From NCBI GenBank assembly GCA_037576195.1, contig CM075101.1, positions 7,936,001-8,000,000 of the forward strand: 64,000 bases of DNA, read 5' to 3'. The DNA comes from Phytoseiulus persimilis (lineage: Eukaryota > Arthropoda > Arachnida > Mesostigmata > Phytoseiidae). This document shows positions 23,368 through 36,371 of the stretch, one piece after another. The number at the start of each line of letters is the position of its first letter. The stretch's first letter is position 1. The position numbers were made by a program, and so were the translations under genes. The notes beneath the pieces are model-generated. The model searched no databases, had not been told where the DNA came from, and saw only the letters and a program-made list of their open reading frames with translations.

Positions 23368-26300
23368 ATGTCCGCGCAGTACCGACCGTACCGGGATGAA
23401 GAGGATGTGCCACCGGAAGTAAGTTCAATGAATTGGAATTGTCAACTTGGTGATTGCCTTGGCTTGACAAGCTTTGTGGTTTCTCATGGGGTGGTTCTCG
23501 AAATCGTTCCTCAAATCGATAGGGGTTCTCAGCAAGATGCAGAAATCTCCGGAAACGTTCGCTTGACTTTGATTATTCGGGATGAGCGTCTCTAATCGGA
23601 TGCGCGCTCTACTCCCATGCCTCCTCACAGTCTTCGTGTGGAACGAAATTACATTTATCAATACATCAATAGAACGAAGGGAGACGCTCCTCGAAAGATG
23701 AGGACACGTCGCACAGTAATCGATACGGTTTCTGCAAACTTGCATCGAGCGTAAGGATGACGGCAGACAGCGAGTGGGAGTGTGATACCATCCCTGTCGA
23801 CAGCAGAAACCTGTCCGAAGGGAGTTATCGAACTACGTACCTAATTCAAAAGTTGATCATCGGTCAAGTAATAGAAAGCCTCCATTCGGTTGGATTCAGC
23901 ATCCTCCTCGAGCGCTCGTTCAAAGTGATCACCAGGCTTTCCTGGAGAACGGAGTTTCCAACGACAGACTTGTTTCAGACGGAGCTTTCCTCCCGACGGC
24001 TTTCATTCATATTGTAGTGGATATGGTGTTAAAGTTCTCAAGCTGAACCGTTCAAGAGTTGCTCATGTGCGAACGCGCACAGACTCATGGCTCAATGACA
24101 GGAAATCACACCCGAAATCCGATTCATTGTTTGAGACGGTATCGTTTCAATGATAGATGATCGATCAAAGGTCAGGTTACCACGAGAGATTCGATACGTT
24201 CTCGTCACCGTCTAGCTAGCTTCTAGGGCTTTTCCTATAGGGTGCCATTCCTGTTCTCATGAGGAATGCCGCCAACGGCACGCGCTGCGGCTCACTGAGT
24301 TCGCTCGTTCCGTACTTGAGTGCGCGTCCATACTTCTACTCATGTTCTACTGAGTGGAAATATGGCAGGTAGAAGTGGGATATTCGAAAATACGAATTTC
24401 GCTAGATGAACGGGGGGCGAGGCCTGTCCATGCGACAGCTAGCCAGCCTGGGACCGAGGGATTTCCACCAAGCTCTCTGAAATCAAAGGTTCATGCACTT
24501 CATCAAGTATTATTGTTCTCGTCTGCGATCCAGAAACTTCACCAACACGACACTTGGAGCCCTGAGCGATTGATGGAGCATTGAGTATGCTCGATGCACG
24601 ACGCCGGCTCGTGCCAGAGTTCTCCAGTCTCGTTGGAACGAGGTTACAAATGATGATATACGTCGAGATCATATGCAAGTTATCGCTGCTTTATTCCTCC
24701 CTCATGTCGTCGCTTTCGTTTGGTCAGAACCGGAGCTGGCAGCTGATGGCTGGGCCTGGTCACCCGCGTTCCCGAACATGGACCTGATACCTCCGTAGGC
24801 TTGCTTCCACGCATCAATCACCTGAGAATCCACAGCGTAGGCTTCGCTCAGCGCTGAAATCGGATCAAGTTCCTGCATGAGGTTTCCGCGTTGGCGAAGC
24901 TTGGCCGATTCGATCTCGGAAGCTTTTGTTTTTATAGGAATAGTTTCTGAGCCCTCAAGTGGTCGATTCGCAACCGATTCGCTAGTGAATCATGATAATC
25001 CCACTGACTCCTCGCTGAATTTCCATCGGGGAACAGGTCAGAATGGGAGCTCGCACGTTTTCGGGGCATCCGAAGTTTCGTCGGTCACCATAACCTTGGT
25101 TCGCTAACTCCTTGATGGAAGTGTTTTCCTTTGGCGAATTTCGAGCCCGCGAGACTGGCTCAGTTCGAAACTAGCACGTCCGTTCACTCCGAGAGTGAAC
25201 GATTCACGCTGAGAGTGCTGCTGCACTCTGCTAAGGGTAATTGCTCACGGACGCCTATTTACGATACTTAGCTCGCATGATGATAGAGATTAAGGGTTGC
25301 GGGAGGAAATCGTTAGCCTAAGATTACTCACTCGCGTGGAGAAGGCCGAGAGCCACTATAAGAAACCACAAGATCCGCATCTCTTCTTGATAGGACGATC
25401 TCACCAACAATGAAACGAGGTTGATTATATTTTCTACCTCCACCAGGAACAAAGGGCCTATAGTTGTATTGTTCCGGACTGTGGTCATTCGTCGACCTCA
25501 TGCCTCGATGCAGCCTTGAAATAATATTACGAGGCGAGCGAGAAAATTTATTCCGCTCATCCATGCGAGGAGAACCACATCTTTGATCAAACCATGCTCG
25601 GATAAAAAGTTTCCCGAACGCTCAGTCCGGAAAACGAGTATTATCTGGGCATTCATCGCATATAAGTATGCTCCGAATTCGGAGTATATTATTCGGTATT
25701 CTGTTGAACGTCTCTACTCTTGATTCCGTTTCTTCCTGACGAAGGCTTCCCATGAACTCGTTCCGTGACATTCCGAATGAAATTCTTGCTTGATACTGTA
25801 CTGCTCGAGTCTTCACGTGTGGACGTGGACCTGAATAACGACAGGCGTTTAGTTTGTGATGTTATTCCCGGAGTTCATTTCAAGGTCCGATGTCGTTGAG
25901 CGGGATCCTTAGCAAACATTGGTGATGTCTTAGAAGACGTTGAAGCAGCGGGAGAACTCGTGAAACAGTGCTGAAAGCATTCACGCTGGAGAAGAAGTTC
26001 CTGACGTGGGCCTTATCCAGCCACGCTGACGGCAGCCTTTCTTACGTCAACAATGACTTTGATTTAGGCTATGGGAGTATTTTTCCAAGGATCTGTCCGG
26101 GCGCTGTTTCATGGATCCAATCAGGGATTGTTGAATGAAACGATGAGACGTCAGGATGAACAATGTTCCACATCACATCCGGAACCCTGGTCAATTCAGA
26201 CCACTGGTCAACAATATCTCTCTTCTGTTCACAGGAGCGGGCTTGGGTCGACGATGGACCTAGTGGCAGAATCCAGATCTATGAAAAGACGACGCATGAC

Positions 26301-29300
26301 ATTCATCATGTCGTCACTCAGCGGCATCTACTGCTCGGTGGATGTACGATTGCATCCGTGGCAGCGATCATCGGACTCTGCATCGGATACTTCGCGCATG
26401 TGAGTGTTGTCTTTCCGTTCCGACTCAATGATTGACTATGCATAGCTCCTTCCTCAAAGAAACATGGCCGTTGACTGCGGTGACGCGGTTTGGACTCCTG
26501 AGCACGATTCGCTTGAACGGTTTTCTTTTCTGGTTGCAGACAGAGCACACCGTGTGCGCTCGCGGTCGATCGGTAGCTCTCTTCTCAGTCTACGACGAAG
26601 ACCCTTTCGTGAAAGACAAGATTCTGGACTTAGTCAGCGCCAGCAAATTCGCTCATCACGTGGAGTGAGTGCTATTGTAGAACTCGCGGAGCGCAGACAG
26701 TGGAAGTTGAATGTAGAACTCACAGCCAATGGCGAGTCACTTCCAAGCTGACTGTTTTCCTGACCGCGCTGAGCTGGCTGCTGAACTCATGGCTATTTTA
26801 CGGAATATTCCAGACTCTTCGGAGAGAAAACGCTTCTGGACAACCACATCGTTGAGATCACGAAGAGTGAATGGAGAAAAGCCCTTGATGAGATTTACAC
26901 CGACGAATTCACAGCTCATGTCACCACCCAAGGCGATAAGCCAAACTCTATCGAGGTACAAAAAATTACCGAGGTCGGCTCTGGCCGATCGTTGTTCCTG
27001 CGTGGCAATCGATTCACCGGCGGCAGGTCAAATGACATGGCATGCCAATCAACAACGATCACCTATTGATGGGAATAAGGCATTTTCGACTCGAAAATTA
27101 ATATTCGGCCAAGGAAACGGAGATCCACCGTTAATAGATGCTTCAAAACCATCAAAATCATTCAAAAAAGTCTGGTTCTCCGTTCCCCGAGTGGAATGCT
27201 GATTTCCGAGTCGAATATCAATTCTCGAGTCGCAAATTATTTTCCGAATTCCGAGTCTCGGGAGTACATGCCTAAAGACATCAATCGACACCGCTTCGCT
27301 TCTCAACAAGCCAAATTTTCTTGTGACGTGTGCAGATCTCCCATCCGAACGGGACACTCAAGGACACAATGGATCTCAATTTGAACTCGAAAGAGTTCGT
27401 GTTTGTTGGGAACTCCATAAACAAAACTATAACTGGTCATCTTGTGTACGCCTCGAAACTCGATTTCAAGGACGTGAGTTTTCTCGCTTCGAAGAACTGC
27501 ACCAAAGGCAACATTCTCCTCGTAAGGTGAGCGCCGAAAAGCTCGCTAGGTCATACTGGAAGACATTTTCCCATACTGAGAGAACTCATCCACACCTCTC
27601 AATGGATCGACTCGAGCTCGAGCCAGGTACTAATGTGATGTCATTGTAGATACGGGGTCGCTCCACTTCGTCAGCAAATTATTCAGGCCACTTCATTGGG
27701 AGCAGCAGGTTGGTAAACTGTCTCGGTGGTGGAGTAGAGATACTTCTACCTTCTTATTCCCTTGGTAACTGATTTAATCCTAACGGCCGAATCCTATATC
27801 TTCAGGAATTTTGCTCTATCAGGATCCTTTCGATTATCCGAATGCCGATCCCGCGGCTTTCCCTCGAACCAGCGTTCCCGAGGGCGACGTCTGGTCGGAT
27901 AATTCTCTCGATGATCTTGATGCCAAAGCCAGCTACAAGAGTACGTCGCCACTGTCAGAGTTCTAGTTTTCGTTCTCGATACGAGCGGGCTAGACTAGAG
28001 ATTCCGAATCGCGAACCGGAATTTACCCAAGCGTGTTTCCGAGCAGATCTGGTCGTGCAAACCATAAGTGCGAACTTGGCTGATCGTCTCTTCAAGCTCT
28101 TGGAGAGCGCGGAGTTGGCCGCGCCATCCAGAATGAAAGGCAAGATGAACACAACCTATCAGATTGGCCCCAGCAGCTTCAACCTAAAGCTAACAACTCT
28201 TCAAAAGGTAACCCGTCCGATATCAAGAGTTCCTCACGTGTGTGTTCAGAACAGTCCGTTGCTTCACTAATCCCGGTCTTTCTGAACTTGTAGTGACTCG
28301 GGACTTCCATTTCAGACTGCTCCAGAGAAACTGACCAACGTGTTCGGCGTTCTGCGCGGGCAAGTAGAGCCTGACAGATACATTATTGTTGGGGCCGGTA
28401 GAGATTCGTGGAGTCCGTCGAATGTGGGCGGGCTTGCATCACTTCAGGTTCGTGCAGCTTCGGCGGCGGCGAATGGCTCGCGTTACAGTGTTAGTTTCAT
28501 CAGATAGTCCGGGAAGGGCTGATTGGTGTATTCTGTTCAACAGGAATTAGCGAGAGTTTTCGGTGAGCTTAAACGGAACCAGAAATGGAAACCGAGGCGG
28601 TCAATAATCTTCTGCAGTTTCGCGGCAGAGCACATGGGATCACTCGGACTGAATCATTTCATCAGGAATCGGTGAGTACGTCCCAATTTCGCATGATCTA
28701 AGCGCCTCGCGTAACCATTACACACGATTAAACATGTCCAAACTCCTTCTTCTCATTCAGCTTGAACGTACTCCGCGGTAGAGCGGTGACCTACATCGAC
28801 GTTTCGAATCCTGTTTTCGGTTTCAAATCGATCCTGGCGACAGGTTCCCCCATCCTCACGCAGGCTCTCTTCAACGCTACACACCTGGTACGTGGAAGCT
28901 CTTCGGGAAAAACGTGTTGAGATGGAAGATTCCGTTCGTGCGTTGCCTCGACCTCTAATACGTTTCCTCGATTGCTTTCAGGTGAAGTCAGCCAATAGTG
29001 CTGCCAATAGCTCGACGGTCTTCAGCGAGTGGTTGAATGCTTTTACCCGCGACAAAGACAACAGTGCGATAAGCGACCTCGCCAAGGTGAGTCTGCGATT
29101 TGGAATCGAACTTTTCCGCCATTCCCTCTCCCGGCTGGAATAACATAATTGAGCCACGAAATCATGGTTCTCTATTCTAGCTCGCGAAGGAGGCTGGTGA
29201 AGAAGATAACGTTCCGCTGGAATATGACTTCATGCTCGGAGCGGGGACCACGAAGGAGAACAAAACAGTCACCTTGTTCCATAACTACCTTCATTCAAGT

Positions 29301-30739
29301 GCGTTTCGTTGGAATACCGTTCAACACGCCCCAAGAGAGGAGAGAAGTCCAAGCGCTTCGATTCAATGTTAGGTAGATGTCGAAGAAGCGACTGGAATCC
29401 TGAGCTGGCGCAGTTTCTTCAACTTGATCTCTCCACTCTTTGCAGCATTGATCGCGAGGCGGCCGTACATCCGAACTTTGGATTACACGGACGGTTTCTC
29501 GACTTTCATCTCGCACGCCGGTGTGCCAATCGTGCAGATAGCCTATGTGGACGATGACTACTACGATAATCGCAGAATGGATTGCAAGCCGTTCTGGTTC
29601 CGAACTCAGTTCGACTCTCTCAGCAAGGTGAGAATGATTCCAGGATGTCGGCAAAGAGACCGAGTTCCCGCGGTTCAACTAAGGTATGCGATCGATGGTA
29701 TCATCAGCAGTACAATGTGCGCGTGATTTCCAGGTTCATGCGGCATCTGACGTTGGGTACAAACACCAGATAGCGGTTACCAAAGTGGTGGCGGAACTGG
29801 TGAGAACATTTATAGCTAGGCCTGGGAACATCGGTGATATACTCGTCCGACCAGGTCTCGAACAGACCAAGAGTTGCCAAGCCTTTTTTGACAACGAATA
29901 TGGGCATGCATTCCTCCACACATGATTACCAAACTCTGTCCGTAAGCCCCACTCTTCTCTGCGACGATCGAACCCCGCTATCTGACGAGACCATCTCTCA
30001 AGACCCTGAGCGTCTCTAAATCAAGTTCAGGAAGTTCTGATTTAGCCTTTGCTGCATGATGTAATCGCTCGTTCTCCTTCAAGGTCCGCGATCTGGTGGA
30101 CTCGTTGTTCGTTCCGTTCAACTTGTTGGAGTATGCCTTGACAATGAAGGAGTTCACGACCTCAGCTATCCGGCAATACACTCCGTTGTTCCCTGACCCC
30201 AAAGTGGATTTCGAGCCCTTGAAAGAGAACGTGGCAAACTTCACGCGGGCTGCGGTCGACTTCCACAAGCTCCAAAGCAAACTGGATCTCCGAGACCCGA
30301 TGGCGATCCGAATGATTAACGATCAATTGGTGTTCCTCGAGAGGACATTCGTCTACATGCGCGGGAGCAACCACTCCAAACACGCCCTTCTGGAGCCCCC
30401 GCGGGCCTACCCTCAGCTCGGGAGTGTTTATCCAAGTGAGTCGAGTTCCGTCTCGCGCTCTCGAGGGAGAGGAAGCGACAGAATCTCCGAGTAATGAAAA
30501 GCGATTATATCTCTGCTTTCCGTTTCTGGTTCTGATTCCTCGGACTCATCAACGGTGGATGCGATGTCGAGTCCTCCTCCCACGTTTGATTCTTTGCAGG
30601 CGTTCTCGACCTGATAATGACCTCTCTGGGAAATCAGGATCTGTTGGACCAGGATCTCTTGATGAAATCCATCGTCGAAGATTTGAGTCGTGTGATACGA
30701 GACGCCACCGATCTGATTCGTGAGGTATCCGCTTTCTGA
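23368..30739 (+). CDS. Transferrin receptor / glutamate carboxypeptidase II-like type II membrane protein, metal ligands absent
   Basis: M28B-family ectodomain protein of about 792 residues. Exons: 23368-23418, 26235-26399, 26540-26664, 26814-26955, 27336-27526, 27650-27708, 27806-27940, 28047-28207, 28316-28447, 28544-28671, 28761-28887, 28982-29086, 29181-29298, 29446-29627, 29734-29799, 30084-30435, 30600-30739; all phases agree. A cytoplasmic tail of about 46 residues precedes one transmembrane helix ([20 protein letters not shown]). The protease-associated domain follows ([25 protein letters not shown]), then the peptidase-like domain ([34 protein letters not shown]). The helical dimerisation domain contains [16 protein letters not shown]. 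Positions that bind zinc in GCPII are replaced (GAGRD, AAEHMG, YIDVSN, WFRTQFD), so it is probably a receptor or scaffold rather than a peptidase. Intron 1 (2.8 kb) contains an antisense gene. Confidence 0.92.
24690..24695 (-). promoter_or_regulatory. Poly(A) signal of the nested antisense gene
   Basis: TTTATT on the plus strand, i.e. AATAAA on the minus strand, beginning seven bases after the TGA at 24702; the 3' UTR would be very short. Confidence 0.55.
24702..25380 (-). CDS. Small secreted protein nested in an intron of the receptor-like gene
   Basis: Exon 25380-25332 starts with ATG and encodes a signal peptide ([16 protein letters not shown]), ending in phase 1 directly before GTGAGT. 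Exon 24922-24702 begins after AAAAG, restores phase, and gives 72 codons and TGA. The whole is about 89 residues, with a mature part of about 70 that is helical, lacks cysteine ([18 protein letters not shown] ... [18 protein letters not shown]) and has a Ser/Ala/Gln-rich tail. A middle exon around 25035-25090 is possible (a frame containing [12 protein letters not shown]), so the count of two exons is not certain. A TATA-like AAATATAATC lies about 50 bp upstream of the ATG. I recognise no family; it could be lineage-specific. Support is signal peptide, splice phase and poly(A) signal. Confidence 0.6.
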
Positions 30740-32755
30740 AAATGAAGGCAACCCAGTTCGACAAACTCTACCTCACCAATTCCGGAACAGGAGCCTTTCT
30801 GAATCACCCACCAAGCTCGAGGATTAACAAACGCGGGAGGATTGTGTGTTAGTTCCGTGTTCCCTATCCATTCTAGATTTAGCACGACACCACTCGACTG
30901 CGGAAAGAGGAACAAATATCACAGGATCGATAGGTTTCGGTAGAGGTGCGGATCGCTTCTTGGACGACCCGTGCTCTAGGTATCACTCGTCTGTTTCCTC
31001 CGATTGAGAGCTCTTCCACGCTTTTCCCCCTTTCCGCGGATGGGGAGCATCCTCCGGCGGCACGTGGCCCTCATCGGGGAGCTGATGCTGAGAAAAGCCA
31101 TCAACGAGTCTGCATTTCTTAGGATCACCGGTGACTCATGATTGCTGAGCTCAGCGGATCGGCCTGAGGTGAGATCGACCCTTTCCCGTCGCTTCTGCTC
31201 CAATCGCAACCATCTGGACTTCCCTTGAGAACCGTCCACGGTCTTTCCAACGAGAATCTCAAGTCACTGACATTATGGATCGGAAAATTGATTTTCATGG
31301 CTGGATTCACTGATCCTGGAGTGTCTCTATGTACTTATCTCTCTGACTTGTTCGGATGTTCACACAGCCAACACATTCTGTTCGGGAACCAAGTATTTTA
31401 GCTGAGACGTCTGGTCGGTGATGTTCCTCGTCGGGCGCTCACTGGTCACTCGGGCGAACCCCGAAGCTTTTTGGTACTTCAAGAAGTTCGGCAGTATTTT
31501 ACTACGAGAACTTGCGAAGCAGGTTGAAGGTGTACAGAGTCAATGATTCCTAGTACTTACGACGCCAGGTAAAGTCAGGCCAAGCTTCTGCCAATATTTA
31601 TGCAAATAATCGAACATATCATGGCCACGCCTGCAAGTGAGCTGGTGAAGCGCACATCGAATCATCACGTAGCGATTCCTCATGCTTCTGAACTCCGACC
31701 CCACGGAGCTTTCCACTGAAGGTTGAAACCGGGTGAACGATGGAGTTTCCGCCCCAAGAGCCGCACCCCTGTGTTCTGCGATAGAGTCATCGTACTTTTT
31801 CAATGAAAATTCATCCCCCTCTGTCGCAGCGTCCGGCAGTGGTCTCCGTCTATAGTTTTGGAGTCATGGTTCGCACCCAGCTCACATTACGAATGGGGGA
31901 TCATCTTCCGAGGTCCTTCCGAAACATGTGAATCACACTTCAGTGTCGCTTCGCGAAAACCGTGATAGTTTTAACTGTCGATTAGAGGAACCGCTGGTCT
32001 GGTGACTGGCCGAATTCACAGTTTCAACCTGTACTCCGCCGGAGTGCGAGAACGCATGAGCCGTTCGATTGGATGTTGGTTTAGTGTTTATACAGCACCC
32101 ACCAATTATTCTGAGTTATCTACCATTTCGAAGATGCCGTCATTCCAGTCTTTCAAGAAATCTTCGGAGGTTTCCGGTGCGTTCGAATTTTGGATGCATC
32201 TTCATCAGACGATCGCCGGCAACGATCGTGGCTATTGAGAATGACGATCCGGTCGGAATCCTCCTCGTTCAATTGAAGGAGAGATATGTCCGTGTCATTG
32301 GCTGAATCGCAAGTTTTCAGCAAAGATTCTCAATCCTACAACCTATGAGGACCGGTAATCCTCACTGGCCTCACGTTTGAATCTTCCTCGGAATCATCTG
32401 CTCGTCTTGAAACCTCGGGAGCCACATTTTGAGTTTGTCTGTGAGGATAAGCGGCTGCCGGAACGATCAGTCATCAAAACATTTCCCCACCTGGAGGTAC
32501 GGCTCACGACCTGCACACTTTCGGGTAATTTGTGTAACAGTTAGGCATGATACGGCTACGGTTGCTGTGCTGCATTTGTGGTAGATTGTCTGATAGGAGA
32601 ATCATCGTCCCTCCGAGCTACACAGCAGACGCTAGTTTCCAAACAAATCTGAACAAATGCATATTAGCGAACAAGAACTTTTCGGGCAGTTGCTCACACC
32701 AACTGAGTGGTGCCGAGGGAGTGATGCGTTGACACAGAACGAACGGTGATAGTGA
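30740..32755. other. No confident gene downstream of the receptor-like gene
   Basis: No poly(A) signal close to the stop at 30739 was seen, so part of this may be 3' UTR. One minus-strand 67-base block near 31575-31641, with an acceptor and a GTAAGT donor, encodes FDYLHKYWQKLGLTLPG. It could be an orphan exon, but nothing joins to it. Confidence 0.35.
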
Positions 32756-32757
32756 CC

Positions 32758-32763
32758 TTTATT
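32758..32763 (-). promoter_or_regulatory. Poly(A) signal AATAAA, minus strand
   Basis: TTTATT on the plus strand, about 50 bp beyond the stop of one of the minus-strand frames at 32814. Confidence 0.4.
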
Positions 32764-32813
32764 GTAATCCCGTGCAAAAATATTTAAACTGATTGTTCGC
32801 AATAAACTGAATC

Positions 32814-33018
32814 TCACGAAGGAAAGTATGTCCTCAGTCCGAAGTGCCGGAGAATTTCGCGAGATAATCGGAATGAGAACGGTGCCCATATCCGCTTGCT
32901 GGACCCCCAACTGCCAGAACCAGTGGGCTGTGAGCTCCTTCTCGGGCGCGCTGTCCCAGACTGCAGATGTGTACACTTTCCAACAGAATGTTTTTTCTTG
33001 AATGATGCCCTCAATCCG
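32814..33018 (-). CDS. Possible terminal exon of an unidentified gene
   Basis: After a clear acceptor (ACTTTTTATAG, exon from 33018) the minus strand is open in two frames. The one in phase with a plausible upstream exon (ending near 33070 at a GTGAGC donor) stops at 32814, with SREILRHFGLRTYFPS at its end, about 50 bp before a poly(A) signal. The other frame has better-looking content (WDSAPEKELTAHWFWQLG) but runs past the poly(A) signal. A five-G run in the middle leaves room for a base-count error. No family recognised. Confidence 0.3.
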
Positions 33019-33079
33019 CTATAAAAAGTCGTCCCCGTGGAACCGAAAAATGCAGAACTCCCGATGCTCACAGAACAAG

Positions 33080-35250
33080 ACGGCCCAACGGCTGAGCTGC
33101 TGCTCCATGCCTTATTGCTTGCAGTTTTTCAACGGACCCACCGACATTTTCCTCAACCGGGAGCTCCGAAACGCACTTCGGGAAACGTCGGAGCAAGCAT
33201 GACAATCTGCTGACTGCTTGACACTCAACCAAGCGGGGAGACTCAAAGTTCTCTAGTGCCCAATATGAAGAGTTCTGAATCCCCCAAATGTTCCTTGAGC
33301 TCAATCCGCGAACGCGGACCCTAGAGTAGTGCTGTAACCAGGGCGTATGAACCAGCGCTTTTTTGAGGGGCTTCATGGTCATGATGATGCTGATTTAACG
33401 TTAGGAAAGAGACACAAGAGAGCGATCATGACGGCCGACCTCAGGCCGAATGCTGTTCGGTATGCTTGTTTGACGGATTTGAAAAGTCGGCCTGTCTCAC
33501 AACGCGTTCATGGGGATAAAGAATCTTTGAGGGAGGGCGAGGCTAAAGGCCATTTGTCTCATTCCCCGTACGCTCCTAGTGCCGCAATATGCCGTCAAGT
33601 CCGTATTCCGTGGTACCAGTGACACGTGTCCACGACGTGTCCTGGAAACGAGAAAGGCACGGCGATGGAATGAGAGGGATGAAGTTCATCACTTCTGAAG
33701 CTCCGTCTCTCCCAGTCGCAGAAATGAGCAGCGCGGTATGAGATGTTACTTGCCAGCACTTGGAATTTTCCTGGAGAGTTATGCTCTCCCTGGATCAAAT
33801 CTCTGAGGCTCTCTCGATAACCTGCATCAGGCCATGAGACAAACGAAAAATCTGAAATCATCGAGCTGACACGCGAGAAAGTGAACGCGGCTCTCAGGTA
33901 CGACAACCGATCGCCTTGACGAACTGAGCCATAATCTTGACCACACTCCGTCATACGGCTCAGAAAACTCGTGGGGTTAAGTCGGCCTGAATCATAAATA
34001 TCGCTGCGAACTCCGGACACCGTGTGGCAAACCGTCCCTGCCTGGCCCGTCGTCTCGCTACAGAGCACTGGTCAGCACTCGGGCCTTTCGAATGACCAGA
34101 GAGAACTGTTCTCCTCGACCGGCCCATGCAGTTTTCTCTCTTTCCCGGTTCCAATCGAAGCCCGCGGGAACTGAGTGTTTTGTAGAGCGCTGATCACGAG
34201 CTCCCATGATCACACGCTTCAGCCACCGTTTCGAGGGCCTCGACTGCGTTCAGATCGGATACTCGAGTGGCGCGGCTTAGACACTGCCAGTGAGTCTGTT
34301 GGATATCTATGTAATTCACGGAACATCAGGCATCTGGCACAGCTCTACCATTTCCGTTAGATGTTGCTACATTTCGGAAAGTCACCTCGTAGCTGGCTAG
34401 GACTGTCCCAGAATATGAGATCATGTATTTAGTGCAACTCGATTGAAAGCTGGTGACGGCCGCGTTCATGACAAATGTCCGCATTTCTTACAAACCCCTA
34501 GGTATTATTCCAGCTAATGACCCACGGTCGTCACGAGATGGTGACTCTGGCATACTCCCTACAATGAGAGCAGAAACGGGACGACTGCAGGCGACCGGGG
34601 CTGACTGAAACACGAACAACAATGCTCTTCAGTGAGACTCATATCGAGCCTGCTTAAGATTCGGAGGAAAGTTTCGACCATTCTTCGAATATCTAATCCC
34701 GAGACCCGTGCCACTGTCACAGGGCGGCTGGCATCTGAAACCGCTGAAATAGTCCATTCGTTCAAAAATCGGAACTGATGCTCATTATTCAGGTCGGATC
34801 TCGATTGAGAGCAGAGAAATCCACTACGACTCGGCGTCCGTGACGATGACGCGAAAATTCTGGGTTTGGAGTCTATTCGGAAGGTGGGCTGCTGGCGGCG
34901 GGCGGCCGCTATCACGAACCTCACGAAATCACTGAAAGCCTCATCAACCCACTGGAACCGTGGATTTCAGATTCGGCGCGACCCAAAAACATGATTTACC
35001 TTCAAAACTCGGAACAAGCCCCAGCTGATGGTCTGGATAATTTAGGCGTCGAAGCGTAAATCGACAGGTAAGCAAGCGTGACGCTATGATATAAACGCTC
35101 ATATACTCCTGCATTGTGGAAGCATATAATCGCAGAGAATTTCACCGATTATATGTGTAAGAGACGGAATTTCTCGAGAAGGGACTCGGAGAAGTCGCAT
35201 TTGAGGAATCAAGGCAAAAGCATTGGATAAGCAATCATCCACGTGAGAAA
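33080..35250. other. No recognisable gene
   Basis: Several mid-length ORFs on both strands (for example minus 33595-34068, Ser-rich) without supporting splice signals, domains or codon bias. Nothing reportable beyond the 3' UTR of the muscle LIM gene at the right end. Confidence 0.35.
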
Positions 35251-35259
35251 TTTACATAA

Positions 35260-35265
35260 TTTATT
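35260..35265 (-). promoter_or_regulatory. Poly(A) signal of the muscle LIM protein gene
   Basis: AATAAA on the minus strand, about 305 bp after the TAA at 35570. Confidence 0.6.
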
Positions 35266-35569
35266 ACCGTAGGCTCAATTTTCCTTGGAAAACACATGCA
35301 AGAATTTTTTCCGCGAAAAAATTGTGACTTCTGCACAGTCGACAAAGATGACGCCGACGCCGGCTCGAAGTATTCTTTACAGATCGCAGCTAGATCGATG
35401 GTCTCTTGAGTCGAACTGATTGACTTCACGGCAGTGTTCGTCGTTTTGGTGCTGCTCCGCAGAGCTCAGTTCTCTTTTTCAGCTGTCAGCTTGTCCAACC
35501 GAATACCTAGGCAAATCAACGACCCGGCTTCCCGAGCTGGGACCCGATCCCCAGAGTGGTAGAACTCCG

Positions 35570-36371
35570 TTATTGAGGCTTCGGCGACGCACCGCCAGGA
35601 CTCTTGTTGAACAGAACCAGGTTGACGAACTTCGAGTTCATGCCGTAATACGGATCCATCGGCTTGTTCCCTGCCGATTCTTGGTTGCCGAAGTTTTCAC
35701 CCTACACGGGGGAAAGAGTTGCGATTCACTCCTTCGAAAAACTCGAAAATCGGGTGGAATCTCGAAGATGGGTAGCTACGAACCTTATCCATGTTCAGAG
35801 TGCCGGCACCACATCCGAAACCAACTCCCTTAGGTCCGAATTTGCGAGAGTAGCATATCTTGCACCACAAATCACCGTTGTGCTCGGTAGAGTTTGTTGA
35901 ATCGAGCCGTTTCTTGCAGAGACCTGCGCGATAATTGTGATTATGTCGAATGACTGCAACATTGGAAATTCGCAAAGAGCGGGCGGAGCTAATCCTCCGG
36001 ATCTCTCCTCTCACATAAAGTCACTGCCATACCGCATGTGAAGCAGATTTTGTGCCACTTAGCTCCGGCTGCGAGCATTTCTTCAGCAGCGAACACCTGC
36101 GTAGGGGCGAGAATATTTCAGGATGAAATAACGACTTGAGTTCTCTTCATCATTGTACATAGGAAAGACGCGCCATTCGGGCCGAAGCGAACCGGAAGGA
36201 TACGTGTGCTTTAACGGATTTTTTCCGAGGAAGAATCTTCCAACATGGTTCTCTGTATCGAGAGATCGGCCCTACCGACGTCCGTTGTGACTATATATCA
36301 CTGTATAACGAATGCTGTACCTGATGTCCGCACTTGGGGCAGCGCGCTGCTTCCGTGGCCTGGAAAGGCAT
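35570..36371 (-). CDS. Mlp60A: Muscle LIM protein (CRP/MLP family), single LIM domain
   Basis: Cytoskeletal/nuclear LIM adaptor of striated muscle. Exons: 36371-36321, 36096-36033, 35923-35784, 35701-35570; phases agree and give 128 residues. The LIM domain is complete and has exact spacing: CPKC, 17 residues, H-x2-C, x2, C-x2-C, 17 residues, C-x2-C, from CPKCGHQVF through DLWCKICY. The glycine-rich segment diagnostic of the CRP/MLP family follows at once (RKFGPKGVGFGCGAGTL). The last exon adds a 43-residue tail (MDPYYGMNSKFVNLVLF) that I do not find familiar. Only one LIM domain is present, as in short Drosophila Mlp60A; the symbol is by family, since other single-LIM CRPs are possible. The start is MPFQ, matching the family's usual MPF opening. 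Confidence 0.92.

Noticed and set aside
31575..31641. Orphan minus-strand exon (FDYLHKYWQKLGLTLPG)
   Set aside because: Good splice sites but nothing in phase on either side.
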